Positions 26,849-36,137 of a stretch of 64,000 nucleotides of DNA are shown here, in pieces. The stretch's first letter is position 1, and every line of letters starts with the position of its first letter. Origin of the DNA: Bradyrhizobium sp. (GTDB lineage Bacteria; Pseudomonadota; Alphaproteobacteria; Rhizobiales; Xanthobacteraceae); assembly GCF_016219575.1 (NCBI RefSeq), contig NZ_JACRMG010000009.1, forward strand, positions 868,001-932,000, read 5' to 3'. The translations under genes were made by a program, and so were the position numbers. The notes below the pieces were generated by a model, which was given only the letters and a program-made list of their open reading frames with translations, ran no database searches and was not told the origin of the DNA.

Positions 26849-27606
26849 GCCTTCAACGATTTGATCAGACGGATGGCGGCGTTGCTGCCGAGGACATAGG
26901 CCCCGATGGCGCAAAGGCCGAAGGTGATGGGAAGCCCGACATTGAAGTCGTAGACCAGCGTGATGATGGCGAGCACGGCCCAGGCCGCGAGCAGCCAAAG
27001 CGTCAGCCAGCGCAGGCGGACGACGCGAAAGGGATGCAGCACGTGGATCGGCACGAAGGTGAGCACGATCAGGGCGGCGACGGCCAGCGTCGAGGGGATG
27101 GGCGACATGTGCAGCAGGAACAGATAGAACGCCACAGCGTTCCACAGCGCCGGAAATCCGCGGAAGTGATTGTCGGTCGCCTTCATGCGCCGATCGGCGA
27201 AATAAAGCGCGCTGGAGACGACGATGCCGATCCCCAGGATCGGCGCGGCAAGCGGCAGCAGCATTCCGCTGGCGGTGATCGCGTAGGCCGGGACGAATAC
27301 ATACGTCAGGAAGTCGACGACGAGGTCGAGGACGTCGCCCGACCAGTTCGGCTGCAGCCGCACCACGTCGAGCCGCCGCGCGATCGGGCCATCGATGGCA
27401 TCGATGACGAGCGCAATGCCAAGCCAGACGAACATGTTGGTCCAGTGCTCGCGCACCGCTTCAAGCATCGCGATCAGCGCGACGCCCGCGCCCAGCGCCG
27501 TGAAGATGTGCACAGAGAACGCGGCCGCGCGCATCCGCAACGGGGATTGTGACGAGATTGGCGGGCTGGTCTGGTCCATGGGTCGGGCAGTGCTATCAGG
27601 AATCAT
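26845..27606 (-). CDS. pcs: Phosphatidylcholine synthase (CDP-alcohol phosphatidyltransferase)
   Basis: Condenses CDP-diacylglycerol with free choline to make phosphatidylcholine, a lipid needed by rhizobia for normal symbiosis. The active-site motif DG-x2-AR-x8-G-x3-D-x3-D is seen in DGPIARRLDVVRLQPNWSGD followed by VLDLVVD, in the slightly modified Pcs form, with about eight membrane spans. ATG at 27606 gives 253 residues; ATG at 27579 (244) is equally possible, since neither has a clear ribosome-binding site. It is divergent from the UbiH-like gene. Confidence 0.85.
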   Translation of the reverse strand: MIPDSTARPMDQTSPPISSQSPLRMRAAAFSVHIFTALGAGVALIAMLEAVREHWTNMFVWLGIALVIDAIDGPIARRLDVVRLQPNWSGDVLDLVVDFLTYVFVPAYAITASGMLLPLAAPILGIGIVVSSALYFADRRMKATDNHFRGFPALWNAVAFYLFLLHMSPIPSTLAVAALIVLTFVPIHVLHPFRVVRLRWLTLWLLAAWAVLAIITLVYDFNVGLPITFGLCAIGAYVLGSNAAIRLIKSLKA

Positions 27607-27714
27607 GCGGATTTGCACATCGGCGGTTGCGGCGTTCGGCCGCGCAATTCCCGGGAACCTTTTGAATGAATCCAAGCCTTGAAATTACCGCTGCGAGCGT
27701 CAATTGTCCCTGTC

Positions 27715-28899
27715 ATGAACGATGCTTCCATGACTTTCGACACGGTCGTCGTGGGCGGCGGGCCCGCCGGCCTTACGGCTGCGATTGCGCTTGCGGAGGC
27801 GGGCGCCAGGACCGCCCTGCTCGCCCGCCACGTGCCCTACGCGGACAATCGCACTACGGCGCTGCTTGGGGCTTCCGTGGATTTGCTCGATCGGCTCGAT
27901 GTCTGGCGGCGTTGCCGGGAGAGCGCCGCGCCGCTCAAGGTAATGCGGCTCGTCGACGATACCGGGCGCCTGATCCGTGCGCCCGAGGTCCGTTTTGTGT
28001 CGGAGGAAATCGGCCTCGACCAGTTCGGCTACAATATCGACAACCGCACGCTGGTCGCCGCGCTGGAGGCGCGCGCCGCGGAACTGCCCGGCCTGACGCG
28101 GGTGGACGACGAGGCGACGACGGTGGTGCCGGAAGACAGTGTTGTCGCCATCGTCACCCGTCAGGACAAGACGCTTGGAGCGCGTCTGGTGATCGGGTCC
28201 GACGGACGACAATCATTGTGCCGCGATGCCGCCGATATCGAGGTGCGGCGGCGCGACCTCCACCAGGCGGCGCTCACGTTCAACATCAGTCATTCAAGAC
28301 CGCACAAGAACGTCTCTACCGAATTCCATACGCCCCAGGGGCCCTGCGTGTTCGTTCCCCTGCCCGGCAACCGCTGCAGCGTCGTCTGGGTCGCCGCACC
28401 GAACGAAGCCGAGCGGCTGATGGCGCTGAGTGATGAGCAGCTTTCGGAGGCGGTCGAGAAGCAGTCGCACTCCATCCTCGGCCGTACCAATGTCGAACCC
28501 GGCCGGCACAAATTCCCGCTCGCCATCGAGCGGCCGACGGCGATCGCCAGAAACCGAATCGCGCTGGTCGGCGAATCCGCCCATGTCGTACCGCCGATCG
28601 GCGCGCAGGGGCTCAACATGGGCCTGCGCGATGCCGCCGACCTCGCCGAGATCGTGCGCGAGGCGCTCGGTCTCGGCGAAGACCCCGGCGCGGCGCCGGT
28701 ATTGCAGCGCTACGCCGCCGCTCGGCGCAGCGACATCGCGAGCCGCACCTTCGCGATCGACGTCGCCAACCGCTCCCTGCTTTCCGACCTGCTGCCGGTG
28801 CAGACCGCGCGCGCCGCCGGCCTGCATCTGATCGGCGCGGTCGGGCCGCTCCGCCGCCTTGCCATGCGTGAAGGGCTGGCGCCCTCCTGGAGGATCTAG
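27715..28899 (+). CDS. UbiH/UbiF-family FAD monooxygenase
   Basis: 394 residues of the class A flavoprotein hydroxylases. GGGPAGL at about 14-20 binds the ADP part of FAD, and the second FAD motif GESAHVVPPIGAQGLNMGLRD (about residues 285-305) is the UbiH-type signature with E in place of the common D. It is likely one of the ring hydroxylases of ubiquinone biosynthesis; which carbon it acts on cannot be told. A TTG 12 codons upstream is possible, but the ATG at 27715 is preferred. It ends overlapping the convergent carrier gene by a few bases. Confidence 0.85.
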   Translation: MNDASMTFDTVVVGGGPAGLTAAIALAEAGARTALLARHVPYADNRTTALLGASVDLLDRLDVWRRCRESAAPLKVMRLVDDTGRLIRAPEVRFVSEEIGLDQFGYNIDNRTLVAALEARAAELPGLTRVDDEATTVVPEDSVVAIVTRQDKTLGARLVIGSDGRQSLCRDAADIEVRRRDLHQAALTFNISHSRPHKNVSTEFHTPQGPCVFVPLPGNRCSVVWVAAPNEAERLMALSDEQLSEAVEKQSHSILGRTNVEPGRHKFPLAIERPTAIARNRIALVGESAHVVPPIGAQGLNMGLRDAADLAEIVREALGLGEDPGAAPVLQRYAAARRSDIASRTFAIDVANRSLLSDLLPVQTARAAGLHLIGAVGPLRRLAMREGLAPSWRI

Positions 28900-29849
28900 G
28901 GGAAGACAAGTCGTCCGGTCTGGATGAACCACATCACGCTGGTGAGCGTGACGACGGAGGCAAAGGTTCCGATCAGCACGGCGACCGACGCCGGCTCGAT
29001 CCAGGTGTCGTTCTGGCGCGCCATCACGAACACGTTGAGCGCGGGCGGCAGCGCCGCCATCAGCAGTGCGGTCGCCGCCCATGGCTGCGCGAACGGCCCG
29101 AAGGCCAGCATCAATCCGAAAGCGAGCAGCGGATGAACCAAGAGCTTGACGGCGATCACGCCGGGCACTTCCCACGGCACGCGCTCGAATGAGCGCAGTG
29201 CGACAGTGACGCCCAGCGCGAACAATGCGGTCGGCGCGGCCGCGTTTTGCAGGAATTGCAGCGTATTGTTGAGTGCCACCGGAAATTCGATGTGCAGGGC
29301 CGCGCATAGCGCGCCAAGACAGGCCGACATGATCAGCGGGTTCAGCACGATCTGCTTCACCACCACGCCCAGCGCATGCAGCAGCGAGGGATGCTCGCGG
29401 TCGGTCAGTTCGATCATGAACGGCACGATCGAGAACAGGAAAATGCTGTCGCAGCAGAAGATCAGCGCGGTCGGCGCCGCCGCCTTGTTGCCGAGCACGG
29501 CCAGCGCCAGTCCGGGGCCCATATAGCCAACATTGCCGTAGGCGCCGGCGAGCCCGGCGATTGTCGCCTCGCGCAGCGTCAGCTTGCCGATCAGCTTGCC
29601 AACGAGCATGGCCAGCGCGAACGCGAGCATTGTGCCGAGCGTGGTTGCGATCAGGAACGGCGGGTTGTTGAGCTCGGCGAACGGCGTGCGCGACATGATC
29701 CCGAACAGCAGCGCCGGCAGCGACACGTAGAGCAGAAAGAAGTTCATCCAGGCGAGGCCCGACTCCGGCAGCGCCTTGGCTTTCCCGCAGGCATAGCCAA
29801 TGAAAATCAGACCGAAATAGGGAAGCGCCAGATTGAGGATATCGATCAT
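28896..29849 (-). CDS. AEC-family (auxin efflux carrier-type) transporter
   Basis: 317 residues, about ten membrane spans, starting with LNLALPYFGLIFIGYACGKAKALPESG as in AEC transporters. The middle contains the short polar loop and the conserved second half (GVTVALRSFERVPWEVPGVIAVKLLVHPLLAFG). Known members export malonate, malate or other organic acids; the name does not mean auxin here. The open frame extends 26 codons further, but the ATG at 29849 matches family N-termini. Confidence 0.87.
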   Translation of the reverse strand: MIDILNLALPYFGLIFIGYACGKAKALPESGLAWMNFFLLYVSLPALLFGIMSRTPFAELNNPPFLIATTLGTMLAFALAMLVGKLIGKLTLREATIAGLAGAYGNVGYMGPGLALAVLGNKAAAPTALIFCCDSIFLFSIVPFMIELTDREHPSLLHALGVVVKQIVLNPLIMSACLGALCAALHIEFPVALNNTLQFLQNAAAPTALFALGVTVALRSFERVPWEVPGVIAVKLLVHPLLAFGLMLAFGPFAQPWAATALLMAALPPALNVFVMARQNDTWIEPASVAVLIGTFASVVTLTSVMWFIQTGRLVFP

Positions 29850-29970
29850 GAGGAGGCGGGATTTCCTGAATGTTTTCCGAAGTATGGCGCCGGGTCTTGC
29901 TACGCCGGAGAAGGTTAATTCGTCCACATGCCCCTAGCATCGGCCACAATCATGGTCTATCGACGAAGCC

Positions 29971-30303
29971 ATGATTAAAGCGCGTACCGCCAAATTCCAG
30001 ATCGGGCAGATTGTCCGCCACCGGGTGTTTTCCTTCCGGGGCGTGATCTTCGACATCGATCCCGAATTCAACAACACCGAGGAATGGTGGCTGTCGATTC
30101 CGGAAGAGGTGCGGCCGCACAAGGACCAGCCGTTCTATCACCTGCTCGCGGAAAACTCGGAGACCGAATACGTCGCCTACGTCTCGGAGCAGAACCTGCT
30201 GCCCGACGAGTCCGGCGAACCGATCCGCCATTCGCAGGTCGCCGAGATCTTCATCAAGGACAAGTCCGGCGCATACCGTCCGCGCAACCCGTCGTTGAAT
30301 TAG
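29971..30303 (+). CDS. hspQ: HspQ / YccV heat-shock protein
   Basis: 110 residues, the usual HspQ length, with the family core KFQIGQIVRHRVFSFRGVIFDIDPEF, EEWWLSIP and KDQPFYHLLAEN. HspQ is a small cytoplasmic protein that binds hemimethylated oriC in older work and acts as a specificity enhancer for Lon in newer work. It is monocistronic, with a bidirectional-looking terminator after it. Confidence 0.93.
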   Translation: MIKARTAKFQIGQIVRHRVFSFRGVIFDIDPEFNNTEEWWLSIPEEVRPHKDQPFYHLLAENSETEYVAYVSEQNLLPDESGEPIRHSQVAEIFIKDKSGAYRPRNPSLN

Positions 30304-30323
30304 GCCCGCATTCCCTGCAACAG

Positions 30324-30349
30324 AAAAGGCGCCCCACCGGGCGCCTTTT
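30324..30349. terminator. Bidirectional intrinsic terminator
   Basis: AAAAGGCGCCC (30324-30334) pairs with GGGCGCCTTTT (30339-30349) around CACC. The A-run on the left becomes a T-run on the other strand, so it can end both hspQ and the convergent IalB gene. Confidence 0.88.
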
Positions 30350-30370
30350 CGTTTGCTCTGTCGGCGTTGC

Positions 30371-31198
30371 TTACTTCGCCGCCGGATTGGGCTGACCGCC
30401 GGGAGGCTGGCTCTGCTCGAGCTTCTTGCGGGCATCCTCGGCGCGCTTCTGCAGCTCTTCCTGCAGCTTCTTCTGGTTTTCCTCGAACACCTTCGGATCG
30501 GTCGGCGGGCCGTCATAGGCCTTGGCAAATTCGCCGGCCAGCGGTAGCGGCAGCGTCAACGGCGCGCCGTTGGAGTTGATCGCCTGCACCACGAGGTTCT
30601 GGCCTTTCTTCAAGGCCGCGATCGTTTCGGGGGTTGCCTCGTAGTCGGACATGCAGCCGTTCTGGAAGCAGATCACGTAAGGCGACTGCTGCGGCTGGTT
30701 GCTGTCGATGATGATGCGGGTGCCGTGGACGAGCTGCATGCCGAGCGGCAGTGTCACGCGGAGAATCTTTTTCGGCTCGCCCTCCGGCTCGATGATGACG
30801 GCGGCGATCACCGGCTGGCCGGACTCGATGCGGCCGTCCTTGCCGGTAAAGCAGACCTGCTTGGCCCCGGTTTCCTGGCCCTTGAGGCAGAACTTGGTCC
30901 AGGGCGCGTAGATCAGCTGGATCTGCTGCTCCTGGGGCTGCTGAGCGGGGGCCTGGGCTGCGGGCTGGCCTGCCGGCGCCTGTTGTTGGGCGGCAGGAGC
31001 CTTCGGCGCAGCCTTGGGGGCGGCCGGGGCCTTCGGGGCCGCTTTGGGGGCCGCCGGCGCAGGGGCGCCGGGTGCCGGGGCCGGTGTCTGGGCCTGGGCG
31101 AAGGAAACCGCCAGCGAAGCCGACAAAGTGGTCGCCGCCAACAAGGCGAAAGCCCGCCCGCGCGGCCGGGCCGAGGCGGCCAAGATACGGAAATTCAT
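30371..31198 (-). CDS. Invasion-associated locus B (IalB) family protein
   Basis: 275 residues from the ATG at 31198. The signal peptide (about 1-37, ending FAQAQ) is followed by a Pro/Ala/Lys-rich linker of about 60 residues and then an IalB domain of about 150 residues with paired cysteines (KFCLKGQ, KQVCFTGKDG, VICFQNGCMSDYEA). IalB was named from Bartonella erythrocyte invasion, but the family is widespread in non-pathogenic alphaproteobacteria as a periplasmic or envelope protein. The frame extends upstream to 31324 without a plausible signal. Confidence 0.87.
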   Translation of the reverse strand: MNFRILAASARPRGRAFALLAATTLSASLAVSFAQAQTPAPAPGAPAPAAPKAAPKAPAAPKAAPKAPAAQQQAPAGQPAAQAPAQQPQEQQIQLIYAPWTKFCLKGQETGAKQVCFTGKDGRIESGQPVIAAVIIEPEGEPKKILRVTLPLGMQLVHGTRIIIDSNQPQQSPYVICFQNGCMSDYEATPETIAALKKGQNLVVQAINSNGAPLTLPLPLAGEFAKAYDGPPTDPKVFEENQKKLQEELQKRAEDARKKLEQSQPPGGQPNPAAK

Positions 31199-31426
31199 TG
31201 CGGAAAACCCTTTCTGAAGCCAGGCGCCCGAACCGCTGCGGGCACCAAATCCCTGCGCCGTTTTGGGCGGCTGTCTCGTAGCCAATTGAGGCGGTTGCGT
31301 GACCTGTTCCGCCGTCTTGATCAATTGCCCGCCTTCAATACAGCGGCGGACGAAAAGATCAATGCCGACAAGCGTCTTGGATCGATGCCACAGCGATGCC
31401 CGCAGCCCTATGGTAAAGCTTCGCGG

Positions 31427-33292
31427 GTGAGGAATTTCGAATCAGACCGGCGCAGGAAAGCGCCCCTCTTCCGGTACGCCGCCATTCGCCTTGCGGCCTT
31501 GTTCCTGCCGGCGGTTGCCGTCTTGCCGGACCGGCTGGCAGCCGCGGAGAGCTACGCCATCGCCATGCATGGCGCGCCAAGGCTGCCGGCCGAATTTGCC
31601 CACATGCCCTATGCCAATCCCGCGGCGCCCAAGGGCGGCCGGGTAATCTGGGGGCTCTCCGGTACTTTTGACAGCCTCAATCCGCTGATCGTACGCGGGC
31701 TCGCGGTGCAGCAGATGCGCGGCTATGTGATCGAAAGCCTGATGGCGCGCGGCAACGACGAGGCCTTCACCCTCTACGGCCTGCTGGCGAAAACGGTCGA
31801 GACCGACGATGCCAGGACTTACGTCACCTTCCGTTTGGATCCACGCGCGCGTTTTTCCGACGGCAAGCCCGTCACCGCCGAGGACGTGCTGTTCTCCTGG
31901 GCGCTCCTGCGCGACAAGGGTCGCCCGAACCACCGCCAGTACTATGCCAAGGTTGCCAAGGCCGAGGCGCCCGATCCGCTGACGGTGCGGTTCGATCTCG
32001 CCGGCGCCAATGACCGTGAGCTGCCGCTGATCCTCGGATTGATGCCGATCCTGCCGCGTCATGCCGTCGATCCCGCGACATTCGAGGAAACCACGATGAC
32101 CGGACCGGTCGGATCCGGGCCCTATCGCGTCACGGCCGTGCGTCCGGGAGCCAGTGTCACTTTGACCCGGAACCCCGATTATTGGGGCCGCGACGTGCCG
32201 GCCAATCGCGGCCTGTGGAATTTCGACGAGGTCAGGCTCGACTTCTATCGCGAGGCCAACGGCCAGTTCGAGGCGTTCAAGCGCGGCCTCTATGATTTCC
32301 GGGTCGAGCACGAGCCGTTGCGCTGGCACGACGGCTACGACTTTCCCGCGGCCCGCAGCGGCGAGTTGATCCGCGACACGATCAGGCCCGGGGTTCCGCA
32401 GCCATCCGAATTCCTCGTGTTCAATACCCGCCGGCCGGTCTTCTCCGACATCCGTGTGCGCCGCGCGCTGACGCTGCTGTTCGATTTCGAATGGATCAAC
32501 AAGAACTACTTTTTCGGACTATACGGCCGCAAGGCGGGCTTCTTCGCCGGCTCGGAGCTCTCGGCCTACGAGCGTGCGCCCGACGACCGCGAGCGGGAAT
32601 TGCTGGTGCCGTACGCCGCGCGCATGGCGCCGGAGATTGTTGACGGCAGCTATCGCCTGCCCGTCACCGACGGATCGGGACGCGATCGAACGACGCTGCG
32701 CACGGCGCTGGCGCTGCTGTCCGAAGCCGGTTACGACCTTGATGGCACCGTGCTGCGGCAACGCACGACCAGGACGCCCCTCTCCTTCGAAATACTGGTG
32801 ACCACGCGCGACCAGGAGCGCATTGCGCTCGCCTATCAGCGCGATCTCAAGCGCGCCGGCGTCGAGGCCACAATCCGTGCGGTCGATCCCGTACAGTTCG
32901 ACCAGCGCCGTCTCGGCTACGAGTTCGACATGCTCCAGAATCGCTGGGACCAGTCGCTCTCGCCGGGCAACGAGCAGTCGTTCTACTGGGGTACCGAAGC
33001 CGCCGACATTCCCGGCACCCGCAATTACATGGGCGCCAAGGACCCCGCGATCGATGCGCTGATCGCGGCGATCCTGGAGGCGCGGGAGCGGCCGGCTTTC
33101 GTCTCGGCGGTGCGGGCGCTGGACCGGGTCCTGATGTCGGGCTTCTACGCTATCCCCCTGTTTAACGTGCCCGAGCAATGGATTGCCCGCTGGAATCGGA
33201 TAGAACGGCCTTCGGCCACCGCGTTGACTGGCTATTTGCCGGAAACATGGTGGCGGAAGGCGGACCAGCCGCAAGCCGATCCGCGGAATTGA
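31427..33292 (+). CDS. Extracellular solute-binding protein, family 5 (peptide/nickel/opine type)
   Basis: About 621 residues from GTG at 31427; ATG at 31385 would add 14. The open frame runs back over the IalB gene, but that part is antisense. A basic n-region and hydrophobic stretch (RYAAIRLAALFLPAVAVLP...AAA) give the signal peptide. The SBP_bac_5 core is clear: GRVIWGLSGTFDSLNPL, YGLLAKTVETDDARTYVTFRLDPRARFSDGKPVTAEDV, GSGPYRVTAVRPGASVTLTRNPDYWG. YejA-like subfamily features are seen (long form, microcin/peptide type). The cognate permeases are not in the window. The next gene starts 13 bases later. Confidence 0.85.
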   Translation: MRNFESDRRRKAPLFRYAAIRLAALFLPAVAVLPDRLAAAESYAIAMHGAPRLPAEFAHMPYANPAAPKGGRVIWGLSGTFDSLNPLIVRGLAVQQMRGYVIESLMARGNDEAFTLYGLLAKTVETDDARTYVTFRLDPRARFSDGKPVTAEDVLFSWALLRDKGRPNHRQYYAKVAKAEAPDPLTVRFDLAGANDRELPLILGLMPILPRHAVDPATFEETTMTGPVGSGPYRVTAVRPGASVTLTRNPDYWGRDVPANRGLWNFDEVRLDFYREANGQFEAFKRGLYDFRVEHEPLRWHDGYDFPAARSGELIRDTIRPGVPQPSEFLVFNTRRPVFSDIRVRRALTLLFDFEWINKNYFFGLYGRKAGFFAGSELSAYERAPDDRERELLVPYAARMAPEIVDGSYRLPVTDGSGRDRTTLRTALALLSEAGYDLDGTVLRQRTTRTPLSFEILVTTRDQERIALAYQRDLKRAGVEATIRAVDPVQFDQRRLGYEFDMLQNRWDQSLSPGNEQSFYWGTEAADIPGTRNYMGAKDPAIDALIAAILEARERPAFVSAVRALDRVLMSGFYAIPLFNVPEQWIARWNRIERPSATALTGYLPETWWRKADQPQADPRN

Positions 33293-33305
33293 TGCCAATG
33301 AAGCG

Positions 33306-34823
33306 ATGCAGCCGAAGTCCGTGACCCATCCCAACGCCTCGCCGACGCTCGACGTACTCTTTCAGCGCTGCCTTTCGCGCCAGCCGGAGGCATTGGCGCT
33401 GGTCGACCCCCTCAACAAGCAACGTATCAGCGGCCAGCCCCCGAAGCGGCTGACCTTCGCGCAGGCCGATCGCGCGATTTCGGCGCTGGCGGCGCATTTC
33501 ATCGAATCCGGCCTGCCGGCCAATTCGGTCATCGCGGTGCAACTGCCGAACACCATCGAATTCGCGCTGACGGCGCTGGCCGCCCATCGCGCCGGCCTTG
33601 TGGTTGCGGCGCTGCCGCTGCTGTGGCGGCAGGCGGAATTGACGGTTGCGCTGAACCGCACCGGCGCGCGGGCAGTCGTCACCGCGAGCCGGATCGACGG
33701 CGTCTCCCACGCCGACATCGCCATGAATGCTGCCGCGGAATGTTTCTCCATCCGCCACGTTTGCGGCTTTGGCGACGACCTGCCGGAAGGCATGGCCTCG
33801 CTCGACCGCGCCATTGCCGCGGAGTCCCCGACCACGCGTCCTTTGATCCAGGACGGCCGCAAGGCCGCGCTGGTCTCGTTCGATGTGACATCAGACGGTT
33901 TCCGCGCAGTGCCGCGCACCCATCTCAGCGTGATCGCCGGAGGCCTGGCGCTATCGCTGGAAAGCGACGTGCCGCAGGGTGCCACCATCATGTCGGCGTT
34001 CACGCCCTGCTCTTTCGCAGGCGTCGCCTCGTCGCTGGCGATGTGGCTACTGACCGGCGGAACGCTGGTGCTGCATCATCCCTTCGACGGCGAGACGCTG
34101 GAGCGGCAGATCAACGAGGCTTCCTGCGATACGCTGGTGGCGCCCGCACAGCTCGCGTTGCGACTCGACGAGTTGGATCTGTCGGCGCGCATGCCGGGCC
34201 TGCGCAATGTGATCGGACTCTGGCGGGCGCCGGAACAGGTCGCCTCCAGCGCGACCTGGAGCGCCCGGACCGCAAGCCTCACCGACGTCTATCTGTTCGG
34301 TGAAGCCGGCATTTTCGGCGCACGGCGCGGTGCGGATGGCGCGCCGGCCGCGATCAAACCCGGGCCGCATGGCGCGCCGCGCGAGCTGCCGGGCTCGGCC
34401 ATCTCAGGCGAAATCCTGCTGACTCCGCGGGGAACGCTGGGTCTGCGCGGGCCGATGGTCACCGTCGCCGCCTATGCGCCGCCGCCTCCGGCGAGCGACT
34501 CGCTGATCCCCGCACCGCCGCGTGACTATGTCGACACCGACTACGGGGCGCGTCTCGATCGTGCCACCGGAGCCATCAACATCACCGCTCCGCCTTCCGG
34601 GATCATGGCAGTCGGCGGCTACCGCTTCCTCGCGCAGGATTTGCAGGAATGGGCCAAGCGCCTCGGCCAGGGGGCGCTGCTCACGGCGCTGCCCGACCGC
34701 ATGAGCGGGCATCGGTTGGCCGGCCGGGCTCCGGACAATTCACGCGCTCGCGAGGCGCTTTCAGAATTGGGCCTTAACCCGCTGATGGTAGAGGCTTTTC
34801 GCGACCGGTCGAGCGCCACCTGA
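33306..34823 (+). CDS. Degenerate adenylate-forming (acyl-CoA synthetase-like) protein
   Basis: 505 residues with the overall AMP-binding enzyme plan: an N-terminal domain (LTFAQADRAISALAAHFIESGL, LPNTIEFALTALAAHRAGLVV) and a C-terminal part. The normally invariant Ser/Thr/Gly-rich P-loop (YTSGTTGxPK) is replaced near residue 188 by SFDVTSDGFRAVPRTH, and the usual late Lys region is hard to see. The family's adenylation activity is therefore doubtful, or the motif has drifted. It is 13 bases after the solute-binding gene. Confidence 0.7.
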   Translation: MQPKSVTHPNASPTLDVLFQRCLSRQPEALALVDPLNKQRISGQPPKRLTFAQADRAISALAAHFIESGLPANSVIAVQLPNTIEFALTALAAHRAGLVVAALPLLWRQAELTVALNRTGARAVVTASRIDGVSHADIAMNAAAECFSIRHVCGFGDDLPEGMASLDRAIAAESPTTRPLIQDGRKAALVSFDVTSDGFRAVPRTHLSVIAGGLALSLESDVPQGATIMSAFTPCSFAGVASSLAMWLLTGGTLVLHHPFDGETLERQINEASCDTLVAPAQLALRLDELDLSARMPGLRNVIGLWRAPEQVASSATWSARTASLTDVYLFGEAGIFGARRGADGAPAAIKPGPHGAPRELPGSAISGEILLTPRGTLGLRGPMVTVAAYAPPPPASDSLIPAPPRDYVDTDYGARLDRATGAINITAPPSGIMAVGGYRFLAQDLQEWAKRLGQGALLTALPDRMSGHRLAGRAPDNSRAREALSELGLNPLMVEAFRDRSSAT

Positions 34824-34906
34824 GCTGAGTCTGCAAGCCGCCGTTGACGTCGCATTAAGCCTGCAAACCTAGGATCGCGGTCTCCGTCAGAGGTCACGCG
34901 TTCCCG

Positions 34907-36133
34907 ATGTCCCAGCAAGGCCCGATCCTCATCGTCTCGAACGGCGGAAGGCCGGCATTCGCATCGGCGCTGCATGAGACAAAGCTGTTTCCGGTCGTCG
35001 ACAGCGATTGGACCGACGCCGTGCGCGCCGTCGAGCAATTGCGCCCCGGCGTCGTGCTCGTCGCTTGCCGCGGCATGAACAAGCCTGCCCTTGAATCCCT
35101 GAGAAGGCAGATCGCCGCCCGTGAACCCTATCTGCCGCTGATTGCGGTCGATCCCGAAACCAGCTTGCCAGACAACGCGATTCCCTTCGCGCACAGCGAC
35201 GATCGTCCCGAGCGCCTGCTGGCGCGCATCAGCGCTGCCCTGCGCGTGCGTTCGCTGCATGCGACCGTCATGCGCCGCCTGGACCCGCCACGGCGCGTGG
35301 CGATGTCGGATATCGATCCCGCGCGCGATGCGACCGTGCTGCTGATCGGACGTGGCGGTGCCTATCCTGCGCTTTCGGTGGCCCTCGGCGAACGCATGGG
35401 CCTGGTCGGCGCGCTCAGCATCGAGGCCGCCGCAAAGCATCTCAGCAGCCGCGACATCAACGGCATCGTGCTGGCGGAAGGATTCACCCCGCGCGTAGTC
35501 GAGGCCTTCCTCACCGTGCTGACCGAGGATGCACGTTTCCGCAACCTGCCCGTCATCGTGACGTCAGCCAACGTTCGGGGAGCTTGCGAACTCGCCAATC
35601 TCGAGATCGTTGCTGCCGAGCCCGCCCGCGTCGCCGCTTCGACATTGCCGATGGTACGCCAGCATGCCTTCGAAGGGCATCTGAGCCGGACGCTGCGTTC
35701 GATCGACGCCAATGGACTGATCGACGCCCGCACGGGTCTCCTGACCCGCGCCGCCTTCGAACGTGATTTTGCCGACGCCGTGCACCAGAGCCAGTCGCGC
35801 GGCGGCGGCCTGTCGGTAGCGCGCTTTGCGTTCGATCCCGCGCATCCCCGCGCACAATTCGACGGCGCGCGGATCATCAGCCGCCTGATGCGCCAGAGCG
35901 ACTTTGGCGTTGCGCAGGAGGATGGATCGGTCTTCGTCGTCTTTGCGGAAACGGATTTGCGCAATGCGCACATGATTGCGCGGCGACTGTCGGCGGTGAT
36001 GCGGCATACCGGACACGGCAAGCGCGACGCGCGTTCGGAACCGGTCGTCACCGTGGCGACATTGCTGCCGAACGATTCCGCCAAATCGCTGCTGGCCCGG
36101 CTCGCCGACGACGCGCAACGCGCGGCCTCCTGA
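34907..36133 (+). CDS. Receiver-like protein with degenerate GGDEF domain
   Basis: 408 residues. Two N-terminal alpha/beta segments (about 5-110 and 140-240) look like response-regulator receivers without a clear phospho-acceptor. The C-terminal part (from about 268) starts LIDARTGLLTRAAFERDFADAV, the standard entry to GGDEF (DxLTGLxNRxxF). Where GGDEF should stand (about 333-349) it reads EDGSVFVVFAETD, so the active-site Gly-Gly-Asp-Glu is missing. It is therefore expected to be inactive for cyclic-di-GMP synthesis and may be a scaffold or effector. It lies beside the Mfd gene, convergent. Confidence 0.75.
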   Translation: MSQQGPILIVSNGGRPAFASALHETKLFPVVDSDWTDAVRAVEQLRPGVVLVACRGMNKPALESLRRQIAAREPYLPLIAVDPETSLPDNAIPFAHSDDRPERLLARISAALRVRSLHATVMRRLDPPRRVAMSDIDPARDATVLLIGRGGAYPALSVALGERMGLVGALSIEAAAKHLSSRDINGIVLAEGFTPRVVEAFLTVLTEDARFRNLPVIVTSANVRGACELANLEIVAAEPARVAASTLPMVRQHAFEGHLSRTLRSIDANGLIDARTGLLTRAAFERDFADAVHQSQSRGGGLSVARFAFDPAHPRAQFDGARIISRLMRQSDFGVAQEDGSVFVVFAETDLRNAHMIARRLSAVMRHTGHGKRDARSEPVVTVATLLPNDSAKSLLARLADDAQRAAS

Positions 36134-36137
36134 AGTT

